Positions 6,556 through 14,376 of a DNA stretch of 14,512 bases are shown here, piece by piece (position 1 is the stretch's first letter; every line of letters begins with the position of its first letter). The position numbers and the translations under genes are program-made. Below the pieces are notes generated by a model. The model was not told the DNA's origin. It saw only the letters and a list, made by a program, of their open reading frames with translations, and did not search any database. Source of the stretch: Bacteroidota bacterium (GTDB lineage Bacteria; Bacteroidota; Ignavibacteria; Tepidaquicellales; Tepidaquicellaceae); contig JAEYVS010000083.1 of assembly GCA_023429265.1 (NCBI GenBank), forward strand, positions 1 through 14,512, in the 5' to 3' direction.

Positions 6556-9500
6556 TTGTACTTATCAAAGCTAGATATATTCGGTTTTAAATCATTTGCC
6601 GAAAAAACGACCATTGAATTCGACAGTGGTGTCTCCGCCATAGTAGGTCCCAATGGTTCCGGTAAATCCAACATCGTTGATGCGCTGAGGTGGGTACTCG
6701 GTGAACAGGGTGATAAAGCACTCCGAAGTGAAAAACGGGATGATGTTGTCTTTAGTGGAACAAGTAAAAGAAAACCTCTTAGTGTCGCCGAAGTTGCATT
6801 AACTCTCATCAACAACAAAGGCGTACTCCCCACAGAATATAATGAAGTACAGATTGCCCGGCGGTTTTACCGCAGCGGTGAAACCGAGTATTACCTCAAT
6901 GGTACACGTGTAAGATTAAAGGACATTAGAAGTCTTTTCGTTGATACCGGGATTGGACCTGACGCTTATTCGGTAATAGAGCTTAAGATGGTGGAAACAA
7001 TACTCTCCTCCGTCAAGAACGAACGTAGAAAAATGTTCGAGGAAGCTTCCGGGATTGTCTCATATAAAAAGAACCGGGATCTTACTTTTAATAAGCTTGC
7101 TTCAGTTCACGAAGCACTTACAAGGGTTAATGACATTATCCGGGAAAAACAAAGAAACGTTAACGCTCTCGAAAGACAGGTTAAGCGTAACGAAGAAGCC
7201 AGGAAGGTATCAATTGAATTAGAGGGACTGGAGATACAAGTTTATAATACCGAATACAGGAATAAGCTTCTCGAAAAGGAAAATATTAAGAACAATGAAA
7301 GTGAAAGCATCCTTTTAAAAGAAAGACTTTCCATTGAGATTAAAGAGTTTGACGAAAAGATAGATCGGTTAAGAGAGATAGTCTCCAGACACGACATAAA
7401 ATTACGGGAACTAACCTCACAGCTTACTCTAAAAAGAGAAGAGATCACACGCCTTGAGAAAGAAAATCTGGTTTCTGATCAAAAAATAAATTCACTCACC
7501 GGAAACATAACCAGGTTAAATAGTGAAAATGAAGCTCTTCGTCATAGTATAATTAGAAATAAAGAAAGACAAAGTGAAGTCGAGCAGAAGATTAAATCAC
7601 TGAAACATTCTGTCGAAATGTCAGATGCGTCTCTCTCAGAAAAGAAGGAAAAACTCGATAAAACAATAAAGCTTATTGGAGAAAAGAAAGTAGAGTTAAA
7701 AGACCTTGGGAATAAACTAAAGACATTAAGTCAGTCTCTCAACGAGAAAAAAAGTGAATACCAGAAGGACAAGCTTAATCTTGAAAATAATCTTTCAGAA
7801 CTTCAAAGACTTTCAGATAATTCTTCAGAGAATCTGCGTCAGATCACTACTTTAAGCGAAGACAAAACGTCCCTGGAAGTAATACTTCTTGACCTCAAAC
7901 AGCAATTCAAAGCCGCTCAGGATATTCTAAAGCAGCATTCTGATAAGAAAAATTCCCTTTATGAAGAAATAACATCTTTTGAGAAAAGTCTTAATGGCGT
8001 AAAACTCGAGCTCCAAAAGAAATTAAGTAAGATTGAATACCTGACAAACCTTCTTAATTCAATGGAGGATTATGCTGAGGGTATTAAGTATCTTGTAAAA
8101 GACAGAAAAGAGTCAAATATCGGGACTGTAATAGATATGCTTGAGGTTGAAGACAGATATAAGGTTGCAGTGGAAACAGCGCTGGGTGAAGTATCAAATT
8201 ACCTTATACTTGACGACTCAAAAGATGCAAGCAGGTTAATAAAATTACTCGAAGAGAATAATAAAGGAAAAGTTACTTTCATTTTAAATGAAAAATTAAA
8301 ATTTGACAATTACTTCATTGATTTCCTTGGTGAAGAACCGGACTTCATCCACGATAAAGGAGTATATGGTTTTGCGGATAAATTCGTTAAATCTCAAAAT
8401 GATAAATACCTGCTTCTCATTAGATATTTGCTTGATGAATATGTAATTGTTCAGGATGTACCAACAGCAATGAAGTATTCAAAGGATAATTATTATAAAT
8501 TTATCACACTTGATGGTGACATTATAACCCAGAGCTTTATTAGAGCAGGCGGCAGCATCAAAGAGGAAAGCCTGAAACTTGGACGCGAACAGCAGATTAA
8601 GAATCTAACCCTCGAAGCTCAGAAACTTGAAGAAGATATCAAGGAAATTGAAGCTAAGATCGAACATATTAAATCCGAACACGACAATATTCCAATCCCT
8701 CTATACACAGATGAAGTAGAAATATTCCGGGATAAGGTAAACAGCGCGGATAATGATCTGAATAAGGTTGATTTTAAGCTCGAGGAAATCAATAAAACTA
8801 TCGCTAGAAACGAAACTAACTATTCCCGCATTGAAGAAGAAAACATTGCACTTAATGCAAGAATAAATGAACTTATAAAAGAGATAAATGACAAGGAAAG
8901 CGATAATTCAAACCTTGAAAAAGAACTTGGCTTCCTTACGGATGAATTCAATGAAATAGAAAAGAAATATACTGAGTATAATTCCGATTATAATACATTC
9001 AATATTCAGCTTACAGAACTCAAAAATGAGCTCAAAAATGAAGAGCAATATTTTACCCGGTTAGTAAATTCAGTACGCTATGACGAAGATAAGATACAGG
9101 ACAATGAAACAATGATTAGAAACGATAATAGTGCTATTGAGGAAATGAAGTCAACTTTAAGCAGTAATTCTACTGAGCTCTCATCACTAAAAATGGAAGA
9201 AACTTCTTTAAATGAAAATTTCCTCAAAGAAAGACAGGTAACAGAAGCTAATAAAGAAGAGCTTAATAGAACGGATCTTGAGCAAAGGGATCGAAGAATA
9301 AAATTTGACAAAGTATCACAATCATTGATTGATTCTCAGATCAGGATGAAGGAGTGCGAAATAAAAGCCGAACAATACAAAGACCACATTCTTGAAAAAT
9401 ATGAAAAAACCCTACCGCTATACGATGAGGCCTTTCAATTTATCGATGATGAGATGGAGCTTTCACAATCTAAAAAGAATGTAGAAGAATTGATTGAAAG

Positions 9501-10155
9501 ATTAAGAAAGCTTGGCGGCGGTTATCAGCAAATGTTGTTTGATGATTTTGAGCAGGAAAAGGAAGACCTGCAAAAGATGATCGAACAGAAAAGTGACCTT
9601 ACGGAATCCGAGAAAGACATACGCAGAACAATAGATAAGATAAATGAAGAAGCAAGAGAACGCTTCCTTAAGACTTTTGAACAGATCAGGGAAAATTTCA
9701 GGATGATATTCACCGAACTATTCTCCGAAGGCGATGAAGCAAACCTCAAGCTCGTTTACGATACTGATGATGAGGGAAAGATCAACGAAGACCCTCTGGA
9801 AGCAAAAATTGAGATAGTGGCTAAACCCAGGGGGAAAAGACCTACATCCATCGAGCTCTTATCCGGGGGAGAAAAAACTCTCACGGCAATTGCTCTGCTA
9901 TTTGCGATTTACCTCGTAAAGCCGTCTCCATTTTGCGTACTCGATGAGGTGGATGCTCCTCTTGACGTTGCTAACCTTAAAAGGTTCAATAAACTGATTA
10001 GAAAATTTTCTAATAATACACAGTTTATTCTCATTACCCATAATGAGCGTACCATGGAAACCGTAGATAGACTATTTGGTGTTACAATGCAGGAGCAGGG
10101 TGTGACCACTATCGTAGAAACCAGATTTAAAGACAACGCTAAAGCAACCGCTTAA
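6556..10155 (+). CDS. smc: Chromosome segregation ATPase SMC
   Basis: SMC forms the ring-shaped homodimer that, with ScpA/ScpB, organises and separates the chromosome. At 1199 aa it has the standard length. The N-lobe opens M-Y-L-S-K-L-D-I-F-G-F-K-S-F-A-E-K-T with Walker A G-P-N-G-S-G-K-S-N at 31-39. A first coiled coil spans about 170-495, the hinge about 495-670 (G523-T-V-I-D through R-A-G-G-S), and the returning coil about 672-1040. The C-lobe has the signature L-S-G-G-E at 1102-1106 and Walker B V-L-D-E with D1130/E1131, then D-A-P-L-D and I-T-H-N. The C-lobe entry, normally like L-G-P-V-N-x-x-A, reads L-G-G-G-Y-Q-Q-M (from 986), a divergent version. The start is TTG at 6556, chosen because the conserved N-terminus begins exactly there; AAAAGG about 7 bases before it, inside the upstream gene's end, may be the ribosome site. 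Likely translationally coupled to the GH2-like gene. Confidence 0.97.
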   Translation: MYLSKLDIFGFKSFAEKTTIEFDSGVSAIVGPNGSGKSNIVDALRWVLGEQGDKALRSEKRDDVVFSGTSKRKPLSVAEVALTLINNKGVLPTEYNEVQIARRFYRSGETEYYLNGTRVRLKDIRSLFVDTGIGPDAYSVIELKMVETILSSVKNERRKMFEEASGIVSYKKNRDLTFNKLASVHEALTRVNDIIREKQRNVNALERQVKRNEEARKVSIELEGLEIQVYNTEYRNKLLEKENIKNNESESILLKERLSIEIKEFDEKIDRLREIVSRHDIKLRELTSQLTLKREEITRLEKENLVSDQKINSLTGNITRLNSENEALRHSIIRNKERQSEVEQKIKSLKHSVEMSDASLSEKKEKLDKTIKLIGEKKVELKDLGNKLKTLSQSLNEKKSEYQKDKLNLENNLSELQRLSDNSSENLRQITTLSEDKTSLEVILLDLKQQFKAAQDILKQHSDKKNSLYEEITSFEKSLNGVKLELQKKLSKIEYLTNLLNSMEDYAEGIKYLVKDRKESNIGTVIDMLEVEDRYKVAVETALGEVSNYLILDDSKDASRLIKLLEENNKGKVTFILNEKLKFDNYFIDFLGEEPDFIHDKGVYGFADKFVKSQNDKYLLLIRYLLDEYVIVQDVPTAMKYSKDNYYKFITLDGDIITQSFIRAGGSIKEESLKLGREQQIKNLTLEAQKLEEDIKEIEAKIEHIKSEHDNIPIPLYTDEVEIFRDKVNSADNDLNKVDFKLEEINKTIARNETNYSRIEEENIALNARINELIKEINDKESDNSNLEKELGFLTDEFNEIEKKYTEYNSDYNTFNIQLTELKNELKNEEQYFTRLVNSVRYDEDKIQDNETMIRNDNSAIEEMKSTLSSNSTELSSLKMEETSLNENFLKERQVTEANKEELNRTDLEQRDRRIKFDKVSQSLIDSQIRMKECEIKAEQYKDHILEKYEKTLPLYDEAFQFIDDEMELSQSKKNVEELIERLRKLGGGYQQMLFDDFEQEKEDLQKMIEQKSDLTESEKDIRRTIDKINEEARERFLKTFEQIRENFRMIFTELFSEGDEANLKLVYDTDDEGKINEDPLEAKIEIVAKPRGKRPTSIELLSGGEKTLTAIALLFAIYLVKPSPFCVLDEVDAPLDVANLKRFNKLIRKFSNNTQFILITHNERTMETVDRLFGVTMQEQGVTTIVETRFKDNAKATA

Positions 10156-10182
10156 TAACTCCCCTGCCGTTAAACTTAACCT

Positions 10183-10932
10183 ATGCCTAAGACAAACTAT
10201 AAACTTAAAATATTCTGTGACTTTGACGGCACTGTGGCTATAAATGATGTGTGGATAACCGCCTTAGGTAAATTTGTCCAAGATAAAGAAGCCTTTAACA
10301 AGCTGTCTGATGATTATTGCTCACTTGAGATAAATGCACAAGATTGTAATATAAGAAGTCTTGATCTGGTGAAAGAGTTTACGCTTGACACTTTCAATAA
10401 ATATCTTGATGAAGAGAATATTGATTCACACTTTAAAGATTTTGTTGAATATTTTGAGGCTCAGGGAGATGAAGTTTTTATTGTCAGCGGAGGGTTAGAA
10501 TACTATATCAAATATATTCTCAAAAGAGAAAACATTGATATAAAAGTTTTTGGGACGGAGCTTGTAACAATACCACTTGAAGGAACGGGTTACCTTAAAC
10601 CGGAGGTCAGGTTTCCATATGCCGACGAAAACTGTGATAAGTGTGAGGTCAGCAAAAGAAACATTCTGATAAATAATACAAATGATCTGTATGATGAAGT
10701 TTCGGTATTTGTCGGCGATGGCATCTCAGATTATTGTGTAGTAAATTATGCTGATATTGTGTTTGCTAAAAAACGTCTCGCCTCCTATTGCTGGAAAAAC
10801 AATATTACATATTTTGAATTCGAAACATTCAGCGACGTGAAAAAAAAGCTTATAAAGCTAAGGGATGAGAACAAAATAAAGCACCGTCAGTTCGCTAAAA
10901 CTAACCGTAAAGATGTTCTTCTCGGAGGATAA
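10183..10932 (+). CDS. MtnX-like HAD-superfamily phosphatase
   Basis: A 249-aa cytosolic HAD hydrolase of the phosphoserine-phosphatase/MtnX type. The nucleophile motif D-F-D-G-T is at 13-17 (D13 attacks, D15 is acid/base). Motif II is I-V-S-G-G with S102, motif III is K158, and motif IV is G-D-G-I-S-D (178-183) with D179 and D183 for magnesium. The segment F-A-K-K-R-L-A-S-Y-C (194-203) is typical of the MtnX-like branch. A C-D-K-C pair (151-154) stands where that branch often carries closely spaced cysteines. MtnX proper works in methionine salvage, but no other mtn gene is nearby. The next gene, lpxB, overlaps its stop by one base, suggesting an envelope sugar- or lipid-phosphate substrate; that is inference. 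It is not KdsC-like in sequence. Activity is well supported; the substrate is unknown. Confidence 0.85.
   Translation: MPKTNYKLKIFCDFDGTVAINDVWITALGKFVQDKEAFNKLSDDYCSLEINAQDCNIRSLDLVKEFTLDTFNKYLDEENIDSHFKDFVEYFEAQGDEVFIVSGGLEYYIKYILKRENIDIKVFGTELVTIPLEGTGYLKPEVRFPYADENCDKCEVSKRNILINNTNDLYDEVSVFVGDGISDYCVVNYADIVFAKKRLASYCWKNNITYFEFETFSDVKKKLIKLRDENKIKHRQFAKTNRKDVLLGG
10924..10928 (+). promoter_or_regulatory. Shine-Dalgarno GGAGG before lpxB
   Basis: GGAGG lies three bases before the lpxB ATG and inside the last codons of the HAD phosphatase gene. It stands out because most starts in this window lack a clear Shine-Dalgarno sequence. It supports the ATG at 10932 as the lpxB start and coupling with the upstream gene. 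Confidence 0.65.
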
Positions 10933-12062
10933 TGAATAAAAAGATCTTCATCATAGCTGGCGAAGCATCCGGTGATGCCCATTCCGGCGCTTTAATATCA
11001 AAGCTTAAGGAGATATATCCCAATATCGACGTTTCCGGAATCGGTGGCAACGAGCTCAAGTCACAAGGTGTTAATATCCTTTACTCATATAGCGAAGTTA
11101 ATTATATCGGCTTTACAGCAGTAATACGAAATCTACCCGCCATCAAAAAGCGGTTAAGTCAGGCTGTAGATTATGTTAAAGAGCTTAATCCTGACCTGAT
11201 TATTCTTGTCGATTTCCCCGGGTTCAATTTGAAATTTGCGGAGATGGTGAGGAAATTCTATAATGGTAAGATCGTATATTATATCTCTCCTCAGCTTTGG
11301 GCCTGGCATAAAGATCGGGTAAAAAAGATCAGGACATTAGTCGATGAAATGCTGGTAGTTTTTCCATTTGAAGTGGATTTTTACGCAAAAGAAGGAGTTG
11401 AAGCAAAATTCGTAGGGCATCCGCTTGTTGAGAAAATAAATACTTTTCTTTCCTCTAATACGCCACGACCAAAGAAAAACAAGCTTATAACACTTCTCCC
11501 CGGAAGCCGAAAGGAAGAAATCAAACGCATTCTCCCAGCACTTTTGAAAGCTTCACAAAAACTCAAAGAAGAGTTTAATGCGCAAATCAATATTGTGATT
11601 CCACCAGGGATAGACGAAGGTTTTTACACGAAAATGCTAAATGGATACGACGTACAAATGATTAAAGACAATGACGGAAAAGAAATATATTATAATACCA
11701 TTTTGAATTCTGATATTGTCTTCACAAAGGCAGGAACCCCGACAATGGAATGCGCTTTGATTGGAACACCATTTTGCGTAGTGTATAAAGCTGGTAGTAT
11801 TAATTATTTGATCGGAAAGAATATGATCAAAGTAGATTATATTGCAATGCCTAATATTCTAATGAACCGGGAGATTGTAAAAGAGTTTATACAAGCTGAA
11901 ATGAATACTGAAAACCTATATTCAGAGGGTAAACGCATTCTAACAAATGCTGATTACCGGCAGCAAATGGTCAATAATTTCCGGGAGATTAAGAGTATTC
12001 TCACTGATGCGTCTGCATCGGAGACAGCAGCAAACATAGTAAACTCCTTACTGAAAAATTGA
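10932..12062 (+). CDS. lpxB: Lipid-A-disaccharide synthase LpxB
   Basis: LpxB (GT19) joins UDP-2,3-diacylglucosamine and lipid X to make the tetra-acyl disaccharide 1-phosphate of lipid A at the inner face of the cytoplasmic membrane. The 376-aa product has the usual length. Visible family motifs are A-G-E-A-S-G-D (9-15), G-I-G-G (36-39), L-V-D-F-P-G-F-N with D94 as the likely catalytic acid, S-P-Q-L-W-A-W (119-125), F-V-G-H-P-L (160-165) and L-L-P-G-S-R-K-x-E-I (188-197). The C-terminal half has K-A-G-T-P-T-M-E, G-T-P-F-C-V-V-Y-K and the M-P-N-I-L membrane-proximal motif. The ATG overlaps the preceding TAA by one base (TAATG). A clear GGAGG at 10924-10928, inside the end of the HAD gene, is the best Shine-Dalgarno sequence in this operon though very close (3 bases). 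The downstream gene overlaps by 4 bases. Confidence 0.97.
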   Translation: MNKKIFIIAGEASGDAHSGALISKLKEIYPNIDVSGIGGNELKSQGVNILYSYSEVNYIGFTAVIRNLPAIKKRLSQAVDYVKELNPDLIILVDFPGFNLKFAEMVRKFYNGKIVYYISPQLWAWHKDRVKKIRTLVDEMLVVFPFEVDFYAKEGVEAKFVGHPLVEKINTFLSSNTPRPKKNKLITLLPGSRKEEIKRILPALLKASQKLKEEFNAQINIVIPPGIDEGFYTKMLNGYDVQMIKDNDGKEIYYNTILNSDIVFTKAGTPTMECALIGTPFCVVYKAGSINYLIGKNMIKVDYIAMPNILMNREIVKEFIQAEMNTENLYSEGKRILTNADYRQQMVNNFREIKSILTDASASETAANIVNSLLKN

Positions 12063-12652
12063 AGAGCAGTCTCTCAAATAAACTGGCTGAAGTTTCATTA
12101 CCTCTTTTGATGACATCTTACCTGAGAACTGTAAGGGTTTCTGTCAAAGGAGAAGACAAACGAAATAAAAAGGCAATATTCATCTTCTGGCATAAGAATA
12201 TGCTGATCGGCTGGAAGTTATTCCGGAATAAAAGATATATTGCATTGGTTTCACAAAGTAAAGACGGACAGATATTGAGTAGTATTCTTTCAAAATGGAA
12301 GTATCAGGTTATCAGAGGATCGAGCTCCAAAGGCGGAAAGGAAGCTATCGAATCAATTGTTGAAAATTCTGGAAATATCCCGGTAGTTTTAACTCCTGAC
12401 GGTCCTCGAGGTCCTGCACAAGAAATTAAGAATGGTGCATTAATACTGTCTAATAAAACCGGGTTACCAATAATTCCGGTTAAGATCACTTATGCAAAAA
12501 AGAAAATTCTTATAAAAAGCTGGGATAAATTTGAGATACCATTCCCCTTTTCTAAATGTGTAGTGGAATTTGGAAATGAGTATGGTTATAATGAATATTT
12601 ACCTGATAACGAGCTTATTGATTTTAAAAATCTGCTTAAACAACAAATGTAA
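12059..12652 (+). CDS. DUF374 lysophospholipid-acyltransferase-like protein, candidate LpxJ-type lipid A secondary acyltransferase
   Basis: A 197-aa DUF374 protein of the LPLAT acyltransferase fold. It shows the hallmark blocks F-W-H-K-N-M (43-48, H45 catalytic), S-Q-S-K-D-G (65-70), R-G-S-S-S-K-G-G (86-93) and P-D-G-P-R-G-P (113-119), ending in a conserved G-L-P-I-I-P-V strand. DUF374 proteins of Helicobacter and Campylobacter (LpxJ) add a secondary acyl chain to lipid A. Here the gene sits between lpxB and lpxK, the ideal place for that job. No LpxL/LpxM-type gene is visible in the window. The start is TTG at 12059, overlapping the lpxB stop by 4 bases (TTGA); the next in-frame ATG (M18) would still keep the catalytic block. 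A short hydrophobic N-terminal stretch (13-19) may sit on the membrane. The family is secure; the lipid A role is inferred from context and the LpxJ precedent. Confidence 0.88.
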   Translation: MKSSLSNKLAEVSLPLLMTSYLRTVRVSVKGEDKRNKKAIFIFWHKNMLIGWKLFRNKRYIALVSQSKDGQILSSILSKWKYQVIRGSSSKGGKEAIESIVENSGNIPVVLTPDGPRGPAQEIKNGALILSNKTGLPIIPVKITYAKKKILIKSWDKFEIPFPFSKCVVEFGNEYGYNEYLPDNELIDFKNLLKQQM

Positions 12653-12660
12653 TTCACCTG

Positions 12661-13683
12661 ATGAGATTTCTATTGATACCATTTTCTTACCTGTATTCTC
12701 TTATCACATCAATAAGGAATCAGCTCTATGACACAGGAAAATTACATTCGGAAAACTTTTCTTCACCCATTATATCCATCGGGAATATAACTACGGGGGG
12801 AACCGGTAAAACCCCTCTGGTGATTAACACCGCAAAATTTTATCTCGACAAAGGTCTTAAAGTTGGTATTCTATCACGGGGATATGGCCGTAATTCCACA
12901 TTCAGAATGCTTGTCTGCGACGGGGAAAAGATATTACAACCCGTGGATATGACCGGCGATGAGCTTTATATGATTTCTGAGGAATTACTCCAAAACTACT
13001 CAGCCTTTAATGTGGTCGCGGATAACGACAGAGCTGCCGGATGCCGATATCTGATTGACAACTTTAACCCTGATATTATCATACTTGATGATGCATTCCA
13101 GATAAGGTCAATTCAAAGAGATCTGGATATAGTAATTATTGACGCCCCCAGGTTTAACAAATTTTCACACAAATTCCTTCTTCCCTCAGGCAATCTGCGT
13201 GAACCTTTAAATGGAATAAATAGAGCATCGATTATAATTCAGAATAATAAGCGATCGGATATTCCCCTGCTTCCTGCATTAAAATCATATGGAAAGCCTT
13301 TAATAGAGATGTCTTACAAAATTGACGGTATCTATGATAGAAATAATGAACAAATCGGTTCTCTAGCGAAGAAGGTCATCGCGGTAGCAGGACTTGCAGC
13401 TCCTGAATCGTTTTTTAAAATACTGGAGGAATTGGACTTTGATGTCGTTCATCGGTATTCATTTCCTGACCATCATAATTATATTTTCAAAGACATTGGC
13501 GACCTCAAAGACAGGGCTGAAGGTGGAATGCCAATCATTACCACCCATAAAGATTATGTTAAGCTAAGAGAATATGAAACCTTCCTGAAAGAATACCCTG
13601 TTTATTATCTTAAAATTGGATTAAAATTTGACGATAATTATAATATTTTAGAGGAAATGCTGTTAAAAGCCGTTAAGAAATAA
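12661..13683 (+). CDS. lpxK: Tetraacyldisaccharide 4'-kinase LpxK
   Basis: LpxK uses ATP to phosphorylate the 4' position of the lipid A disaccharide made by LpxB, at the cytoplasmic membrane. The 340-aa product has the family length. It opens with an amphipathic or hydrophobic membrane-touching helix (2-18), followed by the P-loop G-N-I-T-T-G-G-T-G-K-T (41-51), S-R-G-Y-G-R (72-77), G-D-E (99-101, with the catalytic Asp at D100), A-D-N-D-R (120-124), D-D-A-F-Q-I (143-148) and G-N-L-R-E-P-L (177-183). The D-D-A/G-F-Q-H block usually carries His; here it is Ile148, the only motif deviation I see. A conserved F-P-D-H-H segment lies near residues 267-271. ATG start is 8 bases after the DUF374 stop; its own stop is immediately followed by the next ATG. 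Confidence 0.96.
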   Translation: MRFLLIPFSYLYSLITSIRNQLYDTGKLHSENFSSPIISIGNITTGGTGKTPLVINTAKFYLDKGLKVGILSRGYGRNSTFRMLVCDGEKILQPVDMTGDELYMISEELLQNYSAFNVVADNDRAAGCRYLIDNFNPDIIILDDAFQIRSIQRDLDIVIIDAPRFNKFSHKFLLPSGNLREPLNGINRASIIIQNNKRSDIPLLPALKSYGKPLIEMSYKIDGIYDRNNEQIGSLAKKVIAVAGLAAPESFFKILEELDFDVVHRYSFPDHHNYIFKDIGDLKDRAEGGMPIITTHKDYVKLREYETFLKEYPVYYLKIGLKFDDNYNILEEMLLKAVKK

Positions 13684-14376
13684 ATGAAGGTAGCAATATC
13701 AAAGTGTCGATCAAATTTTGATAAATATGTCAAATGGTTTGATCATTTTTCCATGGAATATGAAGTTTTAGACTATGAAAACGGTAAGCAGGAAATAAAT
13801 AAGCTCAACGAATGCTCAGGGCTTTTATTGTCGGGTGGTACTGATATATATCCCGAAATCTACTGCGATTGGGACACAACCAAAACCCGTGGAACATATG
13901 AACCTGAACGAGATGGATTTGAACTTAATCTTATAGAAAAGGTTATATCTAAAAAGATGCCCCTTCTCGCTATTTGCAGGGGATCTCAGCTCGTAAATGT
14001 TTATTTCCGTGGTAATTTAATTTTTGACATCGAAGAGATACGTGGATTTAGTTATCGCAAAAAAGTTAATGATGATTACCAGAATATAGAAACCGGTTTA
14101 TTTTCGGGTACTCTTGCGTATGAGATTTTCGGAAGCAATGAGATCATTGTTCCTGTAGCAAATAATCAGGCAGTTGAGCGTGTGGGAGAAGGCCTTATGA
14201 TTAATTCAAAATCCAAGCATGGTATCATTATGGGCACGGAATATGCTAATAAAAGTGATAAACATTTTTACCTTGGTATTCAATGGCATCCCGAAAGATT
14301 TAAAGATTATGATGCTGTACCATCAGTACAACTAATAAACAGGTTTAAAGAAGAATTAGAGAAATATGACTCATAA
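13684..14376 (+). CDS. Peptidase C26 / gamma-glutamyl hydrolase-like class I glutamine amidotransferase
   Basis: A 230-aa cytosolic protein of the C26 (PuuD-like) branch of class I glutamine amidotransferases, which cleave gamma-glutamyl amide bonds. The G-G-T-D-I-Y-P oxyanion region is at 51-57. The nucleophile elbow is A-I-C-R-G-S-Q with C98. The terminal dyad is G-I-Q-W-H-P-E with H202 and E204, so the catalytic triad is complete. The block that in most C26 hydrolases reads S-x-H-x-Q is V-A-N-N-Q here (158-162), so the histidine that usually lies by the active site is missing. It is slightly shorter than the ~250-aa norm. Start ATG follows the lpxK TAA with no gap, and the next gene overlaps its end by 11 bases. 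There is no puu pathway gene nearby, so the substrate is open. Confidence 0.88.
   Translation: MKVAISKCRSNFDKYVKWFDHFSMEYEVLDYENGKQEINKLNECSGLLLSGGTDIYPEIYCDWDTTKTRGTYEPERDGFELNLIEKVISKKMPLLAICRGSQLVNVYFRGNLIFDIEEIRGFSYRKKVNDDYQNIETGLFSGTLAYEIFGSNEIIVPVANNQAVERVGEGLMINSKSKHGIIMGTEYANKSDKHFYLGIQWHPERFKDYDAVPSVQLINRFKEELEKYDS

Noticed and set aside
7242..9749. Several minus-strand Ser/Leu-rich frames inside smc
   Set aside because: They mirror the Glu/Lys-rich coiled-coil codons of smc and show no independent start context or motif.
6556..10155. Rad50/SbcC or RecN instead of SMC
   Set aside because: There is no zinc-hook CxxC in the middle; an SMC hinge is present, and the N- and C-lobe motifs are those of SMC.
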